The notes: generated from the sequence alone by a model not told the origin. A stretch of DNA of 64,000 nucleotides from Hyphomonadaceae bacterium JAD_PAG50586_4 (GCA_023242925.1 CP096134.1:3987501-4051500), one strand, 5' to 3'. Counted from the stretch's first letter, positions 8,968 through 20,066 are shown. Numbers and translations: made by a program.

Positions 8968-9213
8968 TCAGAACCAACCCTTTTTCTTCTTCTCAGGCTC
9001 CGGCGCTGGCTGCGGCGGAGCTGCCGGAGGCGCAACTGCAGCCGCCGCTGCGCGCGCCGATGAATGCTGCGGCGCCGCGATCGGCTGTTGCTGCTCCGAC
9101 GCGAGTTTCGTCAACACCTTACCGTCAGATCCCACGATCTGCAGCGTGTTCGCTGGCGTGCTGGTCACGCCCGGCGGCAACGGTCCGAGCCAGTTCGCAA
9201 AGAAATTCTGCAC
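8968..9213 (-). CDS. hypothetical 81-residue protein between atpD and atpC
   Basis: Not recognised. The N-terminal half (NFFANWLGPLPPGV ... LQIVGSDGKVLTKLA) looks like a short folded or amphipathic segment; the C-terminal half is Ala/Pro-rich and ends in a KKKKGWF tail. The start is GTG at 9213 with a strong Shine-Dalgarno GAGGAG about 9 nt upstream. The gene fits exactly in the gap, 23 nt after atpD and 3 nt before atpC, so it should be translated with the F1 subunits. It could be an accessory or unrelated peptide; sequence alone does not say. Confidence 0.65.
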   Translation of the reverse strand: MQNFFANWLGPLPPGVTSTPANTLQIVGSDGKVLTKLASEQQQPIAAPQHSSARAAAAAVAPPAAPPQPAPEPEKKKKGWF

Positions 9214-9236
9214 TGAACAAGCTCCTCAAATTGCCC

Positions 9237-10661
<1,425 letters not shown>

Positions 10662-10712
10662 TTCTCTTCCTCGGTCAGTTCATGTGCGGCGGCGTGCGCC
10701 GCGAAATCTAGT

Positions 10713-11132
10713 TCAAGCTTCGACGATCAGTTCGACGGGAATGTTGTTCCGCGTCGCCTTTGAGTACGGGCAAACTTGGTGCGCGGCTTCGATCAGCTCC
10801 TGCACCTGCGCGCGTTCCATGCCGGGGATCGCGAGATAGAGCTTTGCGGCGAGCCCCAGACCGCCTTCTTCGCGGCCAATGCTCACTTCGCATTTCACCA
10901 CGGCCTTCGACGCATCGATTTTCTTTTGCGTGGCGATGAACAGCACCGCGCTGTTGAAGCAATTCGACCAACCGAGCGCAAAGAGCTGCTCTGGGTTCGT
11001 GCCCTCGCCCGAACCGCCGAGGCCCTTGGAATGCTCGGTGTGAATCCAGAGGCCGCCTTCGGCCAGGGCGATCTTGCCGCCCGCGCGGCCACCCTTGGAA
11101 ATCGCTGTCGTCGTGAAGAGTGCGTCTGCCAT
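10713..11132 (-). CDS. ohr: organic hydroperoxide resistance protein (Ohr/OsmC family)
   Basis: Thiol-dependent peroxidase that reduces fatty-acid and other organic hydroperoxides, recharged by lipoylated proteins. 139 residues with both family cysteines: the peroxidatic one in GWSNCFNSAVLF (about residue 58) and the resolving one in HQVCPYSKATRNN (about 120). The N-terminal TTTAISKGGRAGGKI and LGGSGEGTNPEQLFA are typical of Ohr. It sits between atpG and atpD in the same direction with short gaps (10 and 51 nt), an unusual position for this gene. I see no OhrR regulator nearby. Confidence 0.92.
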   Translation of the reverse strand: MADALFTTTAISKGGRAGGKIALAEGGLWIHTEHSKGLGGSGEGTNPEQLFALGWSNCFNSAVLFIATQKKIDASKAVVKCEVSIGREEGGLGLAAKLYLAIPGMERAQVQELIEAAHQVCPYSKATRNNIPVELIVEA

Positions 11133-11142
11133 TGTCGCCTCC

Positions 11143-12021
11143 TTACAAAGCTTCTGCGCCGGAGATGATTTCGATCAGCTCCTTGGTGATGTTGGCTTGG
11201 CGCTGGCGATTGTAACGCAAGGACAGCTTCTTGATCATGTCGCCGGCGTTGCGCGTGGCGTTGTCCATCGCGCTCATCTGCGCGCCGAAGAAGCCAGCTT
11301 GGTTTTCCAACAGCGCCTGCAGGATTTGGCCGTTCATATAGCGCGGCAACAGAGCTTCGAGGATTTCGCCTTCGCCCGGCTCGTACTCGTAGGCTGCGCC
11401 CTTCAGGTCCGGTGGATTCACGCCTTCCGGCGCCCTCGCGGGAATCAGCTGCAGCGCGGTCGGCACTTGGCTGATCACAGAGCGAAAGCGCGAGAAGAAG
11501 AGCGTCGCGACATCAAACTCACCCGAATTGTAGAGCTCGTTGATCTTGTCGCCGACGATCTGCGCGGCTTCGCTGGAAATGTTGCGGAAGTTCGAGAGAT
11601 CGACATAGCCGATGATCTTATCGCCATAGAGACGGCGCAGCTGATCTCGGCCCTTCTTACCGACGGCGAGGATCTTCACCGTCTTGCCGGCCGCGATGAG
11701 CTCCGAAATCTTCTCGCGCGCAGCGCGGACGATCTGGGTGTTGAAGCCGCCGCACAGACCACGCTCGCTCGTCATCACAACAACGAGCTGCACTTGATCC
11801 TTGCCGGTGCCGCGCAGCAGCGCCGGGGCGTCGTCACCCTTCACCGCCGACGCGAGGTTGGCGATGACGCGGGCCATGCGATCAGCGTACGGACGCGCGG
11901 CTTCCGCCGACGCTTGCGCGCGCTTCAGCTTGGCGGCCGCCACCATCTGCATCGCCTTCGTGATCTTCTGCGTGGACTTCACGCTGGCGATCCGATTGCG
12001 GAACTCTTTTAAGCTCGGCAT
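11143..12021 (-). CDS. atpG: F1F0 ATP synthase subunit gamma
   Basis: Rotor shaft of F1. 292 residues, with the N-terminal coiled-coil helix (MPSLKEFRNRIASVKSTQKI) and the conserved C-terminal helix (NATRNAGDMIKKLSLRYNRQRQ), plus the SERGLCGGFN motif. It is full length, 9 nt downstream of atpA. The next gene downstream is ohr rather than atpD. Confidence 0.97.
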   Translation of the reverse strand: MPSLKEFRNRIASVKSTQKITKAMQMVAAAKLKRAQASAEAARPYADRMARVIANLASAVKGDDAPALLRGTGKDQVQLVVVMTSERGLCGGFNTQIVRAAREKISELIAAGKTVKILAVGKKGRDQLRRLYGDKIIGYVDLSNFRNISSEAAQIVGDKINELYNSGEFDVATLFFSRFRSVISQVPTALQLIPARAPEGVNPPDLKGAAYEYEPGEGEILEALLPRYMNGQILQALLENQAGFFGAQMSAMDNATRNAGDMIKKLSLRYNRQRQANITKELIEIISGAEAL

Positions 12022-12030
12022 TGCGATCCC

Positions 12031-13566
<1,536 letters not shown>

Positions 13567-13579
13567 TTATCTCATCCCC

Positions 13580-14140
13580 TCAGGCGGATTTCAGTGCGAG
13601 ACGCAGCGCGTCCAGCTTGGATTTTACGGAAGCATCGAACTGGCGGGAGCCGGCGCGAACGACAAAGCCGCCGATGAGGCTTTCGTCCACGGACGTTTCG
13701 GCTTCCACCTTGGCGCCCAGCTTCTTGCTGAGCGCGTCAACGATGGCGGTCTTCTCCGCGTCGCCCAGGGGCTTTGCGGATATGATCTCGACTTGGCGGG
13801 CGCCGCGTTCGCGGGTGACCAATGTGCGGTAGGTGGCGGCGATCGCCGGCAGCTCCGCGGCGCGGCGGTTCTTGGCGATCGTGCCGACAGCTTTTTTGCC
13901 GAGATCGGACAAGCCCAGTTTTGCGGCCACGGCGACGAGCGCCTTGGCCTTCGTATCTGGATCGATCAGCGGCGAACGGGCCGTGGCGCGCAGATCGGCG
14001 CTCTCGGCCCAAGCCGCTGAAAACTTTGCAAAATCTTGTTCCACAACTTCGAGCGCCTTGGCTTCCTTTGCCAAGTCGAACACGGCTTGCGCGTAACGCC
14101 CTGCCGCCTCGGAAGCTACGCCGTCGAACCCTTCGGCCAC
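13580..14140 (-). CDS. atpH: F1F0 ATP synthase subunit delta
   Basis: Peripheral-stalk subunit joining F1 to the F0 b subunits. The frame is open far upstream, but the family homology begins at ASEAAGRYAQAVFDLAKEA. I place the start at GTG 14140, giving 186 residues, the normal size. The C-terminal motif VDESLIGGFVVRAGSRQFDASVKSKLDAL is complete. It is the first gene of the F1 operon; the F0 genes are not in the window, as expected for alphaproteobacteria, where the two operons are separate. Confidence 0.9.
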   Translation of the reverse strand: MAEGFDGVASEAAGRYAQAVFDLAKEAKALEVVEQDFAKFSAAWAESADLRATARSPLIDPDTKAKALVAVAAKLGLSDLGKKAVGTIAKNRRAAELPAIAATYRTLVTRERGARQVEIISAKPLGDAEKTAIVDALSKKLGAKVEAETSVDESLIGGFVVRAGSRQFDASVKSKLDALRLALKSA

Positions 14141-14308
14141 GTCTGTCTCGCTGGTTCCGCCGCTGGCTCCTCGCACCGCTGCGCTTCGTGCGCGGCGATC
14201 GCGAAAATCCGGCGGCTTGGATGACGCCACTGGGGACAAATCCCCAAACGCACATAGCCCGCAACGCAACGCGCGCGGCTCCATGTGACGCGCGCGCGAC
14301 GTACCACG

Positions 14309-14332
14309 CCCCGTTCGGGCTTGACAACGGGG
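14309..14332. promoter_or_regulatory. inverted repeat overlapping a TTGACA box, upstream of the MHS transporter
   Basis: CCCCGTT (14309-14315) and AACGGGG (14326-14332) form 7-bp arms around a 10-nt spacer. The spacer and right arm overlap TTGACA (14321-14326), a good -35 hexamer pointing at the transporter start at 14389; no good -10 is evident. A second short palindrome, TGGGGA-caaa-TCCCCA, lies at 14231-14246 in the same 248-nt divergent region between atpH and the transporter gene. Either could be an operator; no known consensus is recognised. Confidence 0.35.
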
Positions 14333-14388
14333 CCCAAGCCCCCCGATCAGCGACAAAAGAGCCGCATGGTTCGAGGGGAAACGCACAC

Positions 14389-16098
14389 ATGACTGACGCT
14401 CCAACCACCGCGCCTGGCGCCGACGAAGTATCGCCCGCCAAGCTGCGCCAGGTGGTCGCGGCCTCCGCCGCCGGCACCGTGTTCGAGTGGTACGATTTCT
14501 TTGTCTATGGCGCGCTCGCCTCTGTGATGAGCACGCACTTCTTCGCCGGCCTACCGGACGCACAAGCCTTTGTTTTTACCCTGCTCACCTTCGCGGTCGG
14601 CTTCATCGTGCGCCCAATAGGGGCGCTGGTTTTCGGCAAAATCGGCGATTCCACCGGCCGCAAGGGCGCGTTCCTGATCACTATTACTATTATGGGCCTG
14701 GCGACGTTTGCGATCGGCCTGCTGCCGACAGCGGAAAGCATCGGCATTTGGGCGCCGATCCTTTTGGTGACGTGCCGGGTAGCCCAGGGCTTCGCGCTGG
14801 GTGGTGAATATGGCGGCGCGGCGATTTATGTGGCCGAGCACGCGCCCCACGGCCGCCGCGGCGGCGCGACTGGATGGATTCAAACCTCGGCTTCAGTTGG
14901 CCTCATCGGCGCGCTGGCTGTTGTTCTCATCGTCCGCGCGATCATGGGCGAGGAAGCTTTCCGCGAATGGGGCTGGCGCATCCCCTTCCTGATCTCGATC
15001 GGCCTGCTTCTGGTTTCGGTCTGGATCCGCATGCAGCTTGAAGAGAGCCCGGCGTTCCAAAAACTGAAGGACGAAGGCGCGCTTTCGAAGCGCGCTTACG
15101 CCGAGAGCTTTTTCGAATGGCGGAATTTGAAGATCGTGATCATCGCCCTGTTCGGCGTGATGATGGCGCAAGGCGTGGTTTGGTATACGGCGCACTTCTA
15201 TTCGCAATTCTATCTTGAGCGCATTCTCCGCATCGACAGTCAGACGGTGAACCTGATCATGATCTCGGTCGTGATCGTGTCGGCGCCGCTCTACATGCTG
15301 TTCGCGCGCCTCTCGGATAAGATCGGCCGCAAGCCGGTCATGCTGTTCGGCATGTTGCTGATGCTGGCGCTCTACTTTCCGGGCTTCCATTTTATCACAC
15401 AAGCGGGCAATCCCGCGCTCGACGCCGCGTCGCGCAACACGCCCGTGGTGGTGATTGCGGACCCGGCCGACTGCACCTTCCAGCTCGATCTAACCGGCGG
15501 CGCACAGCAATTCTCAACCTCGTGCGATATCGCCAAAGGTGCGCTGGCGAGCGCCGGCGTGAGTTACACCACACAAGACGGCCCTCCCGGCGAACTCGCG
15601 CGCATCCGCATCGGCGATGCGATCGAAGTAGAGAGCGTAAGTGCGGCGGGCCAATCCTTGTCGGAAATCCGCGCGACTCGCACGGCCTTCAGTGAGCAAT
15701 TGCGCGGTGTGCTCAACGAAGCTGGCTATCCAGCAGCGGCGGCTGGCCCAATGCAAAATTGGAGCGTTGCCGAGATCGTGCGCGTGTTCACCGAGAAATG
15801 GGGCGTCATCGCCGTGATGATCCTCTTCATCGTGGCCGCAACCGCTCTTTACGGCCCGCAAGCAGCAGCGCTCGTCGAGCTCTTCCCCACCCGCATTCGC
15901 TACACGGCGATGTCGTTCCCCTATCACGTGGGCACGGGTTGGTTTGGCGGCTTGCTGCCAGCGATCGTGTTCGCGATCAACACGGCGACGGGCTCAATCT
16001 ATTCGGGCTTATGGTTTCCAGCCATCGCCACAGCGATCGCAGCTTTGGTCACCTTCTTCTTCTGGCCAGAAACGAAGGATCGCGACATCCATGCGTAA
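14389..16098 (+). CDS. MFS transporter, metabolite:H+ symporter (MHS) type
   Basis: 569-residue inner-membrane symporter of the ProP/ShiA-like branch of the major facilitator superfamily. Family signatures: GTVFEWYDFFVYG in helix 1, RPIGALVFGKIGDSTGRK in loop 2-3, ALGGEYGGAAIY in helix 4-5 and LSDKIGRKPVMLFG in loop 8-9. A hydrophilic segment of about 120 residues (from about 345 to 465, containing two Cys) is inserted between helices 9 and 10. The substrate cannot be named. ATG 14389 is chosen; the frame is open upstream but that part is antisense to atpH. Confidence 0.9.
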   Translation: MTDAPTTAPGADEVSPAKLRQVVAASAAGTVFEWYDFFVYGALASVMSTHFFAGLPDAQAFVFTLLTFAVGFIVRPIGALVFGKIGDSTGRKGAFLITITIMGLATFAIGLLPTAESIGIWAPILLVTCRVAQGFALGGEYGGAAIYVAEHAPHGRRGGATGWIQTSASVGLIGALAVVLIVRAIMGEEAFREWGWRIPFLISIGLLLVSVWIRMQLEESPAFQKLKDEGALSKRAYAESFFEWRNLKIVIIALFGVMMAQGVVWYTAHFYSQFYLERILRIDSQTVNLIMISVVIVSAPLYMLFARLSDKIGRKPVMLFGMLLMLALYFPGFHFITQAGNPALDAASRNTPVVVIADPADCTFQLDLTGGAQQFSTSCDIAKGALASAGVSYTTQDGPPGELARIRIGDAIEVESVSAAGQSLSEIRATRTAFSEQLRGVLNEAGYPAAAAGPMQNWSVAEIVRVFTEKWGVIAVMILFIVAATALYGPQAAALVELFPTRIRYTAMSFPYHVGTGWFGGLLPAIVFAINTATGSIYSGLWFPAIATAIAALVTFFFWPETKDRDIHA

Positions 16099-16177
16099 AT
16101 GCGCGCGCTGCATGGTTTTTACGCATTCACCAGACTTCTGAACAGAAGCTTAAACCTGCTCGTGTAGGCTCTCCTAC

Positions 16178-16411
16178 ATGACGGCGATCCCCCACGCCGC
16201 CGTGGCCCTCACCAGCGCCCTTGGTCGCTTCGATGCCGCTGCTACGCGCGCGGTCGAAGCGGCCACTGGCGCTGATGATGTGGCTATGGGCGAAGCCACG
16301 GTCGATATGATCGAGGCGAAGACGCAAGTGAAAGCTGGCGTCGCCATCATCCGCTTTGCCGATGAAATGTGGGACGCCCTGCTCTCGATCGGGCGCGAGC
16401 CGCCGCGCTGA
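16178..16411 (+). CDS. small flagellar basal-body rod C-terminal-like protein
   Basis: 77-residue protein. Its C-terminal half (VDMIEAKTQVKAGVAIIRFADEMWDALLSIGR) has the pattern of the C-terminal helix of flagellar rod and hook proteins (FlgC/FlgG type: leucine-rich, V-x-T-A-D-E-M). There is no room for the globular part of a real rod protein and no flagellar genes nearby. It may be a stand-alone mini-protein of that family or an unrelated helix. A 14-bp palindrome CTTCTG-AA-CAGAAG lies at 16135-16148, about 30 nt upstream. The stop is 10 nt from the convergent trmO stop. Confidence 0.6.
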   Translation: MTAIPHAAVALTSALGRFDAAATRAVEAATGADDVAMGEATVDMIEAKTQVKAGVAIIRFADEMWDALLSIGREPPR

Positions 16412-16421
16412 CGCGCGGGCC

Positions 16422-16886
16422 TCAATCCTTGAAATAGTCGCGCATCAATTCGCTGGCCCAAGCGGGCTGGCGCGTGGCGCCGATAGGGGCGAACTCGTCC
16501 ATCCAGGGTTTAATGTCGAGCACCGGCGTGCCGTCGATCGCGTCGAGACCACGGACGCGCAGCACGCGGCCCTCGACGGCAACGATCGTGGCGCGCGTCA
16601 GCCCAATCCGATTCGGCCGCGCCTTACCGCGCTGGCCAAAGATGCCGACTAATGGCCAATCTGTCCGTTCGCGTGGATGCCGGGCGCCGGTCTCGACCTT
16701 GGCGGCGTCAACGCGATGCATAAGGAACAAAATCTCGACGTGGCTGAAATCGCCGAGGCCAAAAAGCGCCTCAGGACCAAAGCCTTCATCCAAATCGATC
16801 TCGGCTTCGACGGCGCCCCAAAAATCATCCGACAAGTCTTTGCGGGGCGAGCGGACAATGCCGATTGCGGAAACTTCTGCTTTCAT
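16422..16886 (-). CDS. trmO: tRNA (t6A37) N6-methyltransferase TrmO (TsaA/YaeB family)
   Basis: Methylates N6-threonylcarbamoyladenosine at position 37 of ACY-reading tRNA-Thr to m6t6A, using SAM. 154 residues match the family core: IGIVRSP at the start, FSHVEILFLMHRVD, RHPRERTDWPLVGIFGQRGKARPNRIGLT, and VLDIKPWMDEF. The mid-protein NRIGLT and DIKPW motifs are diagnostic. It is divergent from terC, whose start is 82 nt away. Confidence 0.88.
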   Translation of the reverse strand: MKAEVSAIGIVRSPRKDLSDDFWGAVEAEIDLDEGFGPEALFGLGDFSHVEILFLMHRVDAAKVETGARHPRERTDWPLVGIFGQRGKARPNRIGLTRATIVAVEGRVLRVRGLDAIDGTPVLDIKPWMDEFAPIGATRQPAWASELMRDYFKD

Positions 16887-16968
16887 GACGGCCTCCCGCG
16901 CTCTTCAGACGCTCTTCCCGGCTTACGAGCAATCCCCTACATCTCGGCATCAGAGAGGGATTCACTGC

Positions 16969-17778
16969 ATGGATTGGAATATCGCCCCGCTTTTGTCGGA
17001 CCCGGCCGCCTGGGCTGCACTCATCACGCTGATCGTGATGGAGGTTGTGCTCGGCATCGACAATTTGATCTTCATTTCGATCCTGACCAACAAGCTGCCC
17101 GAGCATCAACGCCCACGCGCCCGCCGCATCGGCATCGGCCTCGCGCTCGGTATGCGCCTCGTGCTGCTTTCGACCATCGCCTTCATCGTCGGCCTGACAG
17201 CGCCGCTGTTTGATTTGGGCCTCGTCGGCGCGGTCGACGATCACGGCAATCCGAGCTTCGAGACCGCCTTCTCCTGGCGCGACCTGATCCTGATCGCGGG
17301 CGGCCTCTTCCTCGTTTGGAAGGCCACCAAGGAAATTCACCACACGGTCGACCCCGCACCCTCGCATGACGTGCTCGACAAGAAAGCGCCCATCGCCATG
17401 AATTTCGGTGCGGCGATCTTCCAGATCATCCTGCTCGATCTCGTCTTCTCGATCGACTCGATCCTGACGGCCGTCGGCATGACCGATCACGTGCCGATCA
17501 TGGTCGTCGCTGTTGTCGTCGCCGTGACGGTGATGATGCTCGCGGCCGACCCGGTCGCGAACTTCATTCACGCCAACCCAACCGTCGTGATGCTCGCGCT
17601 CGGCTTCCTGCTGATGATCGGTATGGTGCTGATCGCCGAAGGCTTCGGCGTGCACGTGCCGAAGGGTTACATCTACGCGGCGATGGCGTTCTCCGCATTG
17701 GTCGAGGGCCTCAATATGCTCTCGCGCAGCGCGCAGAAGAAGAAGGCGGGCCAAGCCGCGCCGCCCAACGCGCACTAA
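16969..17778 (+). CDS. TerC family integral membrane protein
   Basis: 269-residue protein with about seven hydrophobic helices. Family motifs are EVVLGIDNLIFISIL (about 24-38) and DLVFSIDSILTAVGM (about 155-169), whose acidic residues inside helices are thought to bind Mn or other metal ions. TerC/Alx relatives take part in manganese export and metalation of exported proteins; older tellurite links come from name association. The start ATG 16969 has GAGAGGGA just upstream. A lipoprotein gene follows after 17 nt. Confidence 0.9.
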   Translation: MDWNIAPLLSDPAAWAALITLIVMEVVLGIDNLIFISILTNKLPEHQRPRARRIGIGLALGMRLVLLSTIAFIVGLTAPLFDLGLVGAVDDHGNPSFETAFSWRDLILIAGGLFLVWKATKEIHHTVDPAPSHDVLDKKAPIAMNFGAAIFQIILLDLVFSIDSILTAVGMTDHVPIMVVAVVVAVTVMMLAADPVANFIHANPTVVMLALGFLLMIGMVLIAEGFGVHVPKGYIYAAMAFSALVEGLNMLSRSAQKKKAGQAAPPNAH

Positions 17779-17795
17779 GACTAAGGGAGAACGAC

Positions 17796-18338
17796 ATGCG
17801 GTCCATCCTCTTCGCTGCGAGCGCAGCGTTTCTTCTGAGCGCTTGCGTGGCGCCCTCGGCGCCGGTGACGACGCGCACGCTCATCGCGGCGGACGCTGCA
17901 ACATCATTGGCGGTCGGCGAAAGCGTCGTGGAGGAAACCTCCACACAAGCCGCAGCAGAAGGGATGGACCCTGTCGTGAGTTTGGCGTTGCGCCATGCGG
18001 ATGGCCGACGCCTCTCCTTCCAACAGGGAAACCACACCAACAATGATCTGCTGGCGCAAAGCCCTGGCGGCGCGCTGGCGCAGATCATGGGCTTGCCGGG
18101 CGAAGAATCCGCCACGCTCTATCACGCCGCGAGCGGCGAAGACGCATCTGAAGGTGCGTTCTTCTGCGGCCCGCAAGGGCCGGCCGCGATCGGCACATAT
18201 GCGGCGGCGGACGGCACGCTCTTCGTTGTTGGCTTACGCCAAGCAATTGAGTTCGAAACGCGTGTGGACGGCGAAACCTATGCGCTGCCGTATTCACCCG
18301 ATCAGGTGTGCGCGCGCTTGCGTTTCCGTCTGGGCTGA
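17796..18338 (+). CDS. hypothetical lipoprotein
   Basis: 180 residues. A lipoprotein signal is clear: MRSILFAASAAFLLSAC, with LSAC as lipobox (Cys17). The mature part has the look of a small beta-rich periplasmic domain and no recognised family; two more cysteines (in FFCGPQG and DQVCARL) could form a disulfide. The start has AGGGAG about 7 nt upstream. It lies between terC and a DUF1330 gene with gaps of 17 and 3 nt, so it is probably in the same transcript. Confidence 0.75.
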   Translation: MRSILFAASAAFLLSACVAPSAPVTTRTLIAADAATSLAVGESVVEETSTQAAAEGMDPVVSLALRHADGRRLSFQQGNHTNNDLLAQSPGGALAQIMGLPGEESATLYHAASGEDASEGAFFCGPQGPAAIGTYAAADGTLFVVGLRQAIEFETRVDGETYALPYSPDQVCARLRFRLG

Positions 18339-18341
18339 TCG

Positions 18342-18632
18342 ATGGCCGTTTACGCGCTCGCACAATTGAACATTCACGATCGGGAGCGCTACGGCCGCTA
18401 TATGAGCCTCTTCATGCCGGTGCTGGAAAAGTACAACGGCAAGCTGCTCGCCGCTGACGACGCGCCGCGCGTGCTCGAAGGCCAATGGTGGGATCGCAAC
18501 AAAGTCGTGTTGATGGAATTCGCCGATAAAGACGCGTTCCGCGCCTGGGCGAGTTCACCCGAATACAATGAGATCGCCGTCGATCGTAAAGCCAGCGCCG
18601 ATGTCGTCGTGCTGCTGATCAACGGAATCTGA
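18342..18632 (+). CDS. DUF1330 domain-containing protein
   Basis: 96-residue protein of the DUF1330 family, a ferredoxin-like alpha+beta fold related to dimeric barrel proteins. Family features visible: YALAQLNIHDRERYGRYM at the start, GGKLLAAD-like YNGKLLAADDAPRVLEG, and the VVLMEFADKDAFRAWASSPEY block. No reaction is established for the family. It starts 3 nt after the upstream lipoprotein gene and ends 7 nt from the convergent NTF2-like gene. Confidence 0.9.
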   Translation: MAVYALAQLNIHDRERYGRYMSLFMPVLEKYNGKLLAADDAPRVLEGQWWDRNKVVLMEFADKDAFRAWASSPEYNEIAVDRKASADVVVLLINGI

Positions 18633-18639
18633 CAGCGCC

Positions 18640-19098
18640 CTATTCTACCGGCAGATCCATCGATGCTTGACCAAACGCATAGCGCCAGCCCTCGGATGTG
18701 CGCACATAGGTATCGCTGAACCACACGCGGCGATCGAACGCGTCACCCTCTCGGGTGACGCCCTGCAACCATAGACGCGCCGTGACGATTGCGGTGTCCG
18801 CACCATAGAGACGCACGACCTGCGTGCCCTCATCTTCGAGCTGATGCGCATATTCGATATCACGCTCGCGCGCCGATCGCAGCAGATCCTCGCGCTTATA
18901 GACCGCGCCGCGACCAACAACGAGGATCATGTGGGGATGAAGGATTTGCGCCATCGTCTTGGCATCATTCCGTTCGACCGCGGCTTGATACGCCGTGTCC
19001 AGCGCCGCCACGACGCGGCGATCCTCTTCTGGCGAGGCGTACGCTGCGCCCGCGCTAAGGAGCGCTCCGAGCGCCGCGGCCATCGTACCTGTCGTCAT
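18640..19098 (-). CDS. exported SnoaL/DUF4440-like (NTF2-fold) protein
   Basis: 152 residues with an N-terminal signal peptide (MTTGTMAAALGALLSAGAAYA) and an NTF2-like domain: VAALDTAYQAAVERNDAKTMAQILHPHMILV then WFSDTYVRTSEGWRYAFGQAS, the usual DUF4440 ending. The family covers enzymes and ligand binders, so the function is open. ATG 19098 is chosen over the longer frame from 19149, because a signal peptide starts there. Confidence 0.8.
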   Translation of the reverse strand: MTTGTMAAALGALLSAGAAYASPEEDRRVVAALDTAYQAAVERNDAKTMAQILHPHMILVVGRGAVYKREDLLRSARERDIEYAHQLEDEGTQVVRLYGADTAIVTARLWLQGVTREGDAFDRRVWFSDTYVRTSEGWRYAFGQASMDLPVE

Positions 19099-19180
19099 GA
19101 TTTCCCCCAGCAAGAGAGCATGACAGCGCCAATGGCGCGCACTGACCATTTGCGGACATAGAATGAAAAGTAAGCGCCGT

Positions 19181-19729
19181 TTAGCGTGGCTCGAACGTCA
19201 ACACCAACTCGTCATGGCACCGCTGCCTCGCGGCGCTATACGGCGAAGTGCAGATGCGGTGGCTGCTCAACGTGGCGGCATCCCGACCTGCAGGCGCGAT
19301 CCAGTATTCCGAATAGCTCTCGAAATCAGCTTGGAATGACACTTCGGCGCCCGTCCTTCGAATTGCTCCCAGTACCTCCAGACTCGTCACCGCCACCGGC
19401 AACGTGAAGCTGAGGCGCGTCACATTCGTGTCACCGCCCAAAACCGACACGCTGACGTCGCGATCCGCCGCGGCGATCCAGCCATTGCGGCGCACGTCCT
19501 CTTCCCCGCGATCCCGCGGATCGGGCGCGTAGATGTGCCAATGCATGTGACGCGAGACGCGAGTGCTCACCGCGTCCCAGCGATAGGCGCTTGCGGTCTC
19601 GCCGTTGGGCGCCAAGGCCTCGACGATGATGCGCGCCACTGCATCCTCGGCGCTCCGTTCGCCCTCCGCGCGCGCAGGGGTGACAAACATCGCCACCACA
19701 ACAAAGATACCGAGAGAAAAGCGCCGCAT
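19181..19729 (-). CDS. hypothetical exported protein
   Basis: 182 residues with a signal peptide (MRRFSLGIFVVVAMFVTPARA). The mature part contains WHIYAPDPRDRGEEDVRRNGW, a repeated beta pattern, and two cysteines near the C-terminus (HRICTSP and RQRCHDE). No family recognised. It is divergent from the XRE regulator gene (37-nt gap), whose product may regulate it; that is inference from position. Confidence 0.65.
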   Translation of the reverse strand: MRRFSLGIFVVVAMFVTPARAEGERSAEDAVARIIVEALAPNGETASAYRWDAVSTRVSRHMHWHIYAPDPRDRGEEDVRRNGWIAAADRDVSVSVLGGDTNVTRLSFTLPVAVTSLEVLGAIRRTGAEVSFQADFESYSEYWIAPAGRDAATLSSHRICTSPYSAARQRCHDELVLTFEPR

Positions 19730-19766
19730 TGGTTGAGTATAATGTGCGGTGTGTTTGGAGGCGAGG

Positions 19767-20066
19767 ATGGAATTGACGGGCGCTTTGTGTCGTGCCGGCC
19801 GCGCTTTGGTGCAATGGCCGCGTGAGCAATTGGCCGAAGCGACGGGCGTTTCCAAGAAGGCCATCCGCGACTTTGAAACCGGAGATTCCGATCCCGGCAA
19901 GAAAGAGCGTGCAGCACTCAAGCACGCGCTTGAGGCCGCCGGCGCAGTCTTCCTCGGCGAAGAGGATATGGGCGCTGGCGTGCGGCTGCGTTTCACACAT
20001 CGCGACGTGAAGCAGCTCAACCGGCTTGAAGGCGAAGGCGGCGTGGTCGGCGACGACGACGTCTAA
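19767..20066 (+). CDS. XRE-family helix-turn-helix protein
   Basis: 99-residue DNA-binding protein. The HTH spans about residues 17-40 (WPREQLAEATGVSKKAIRDFETG), with the typical DFETG following helix 3, then a short alpha/beta tail ending GVRLRFTHRD and an acidic end. This compact form is common in alphaproteobacteria as a single-domain regulator. ATG 19767 follows GGCGAGG. The stop overlaps the SDR stop by 4 nt (CTAA, 20063-20066). Confidence 0.8.
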   Translation: MELTGALCRAGRALVQWPREQLAEATGVSKKAIRDFETGDSDPGKKERAALKHALEAAGAVFLGEEDMGAGVRLRFTHRDVKQLNRLEGEGGVVGDDDV

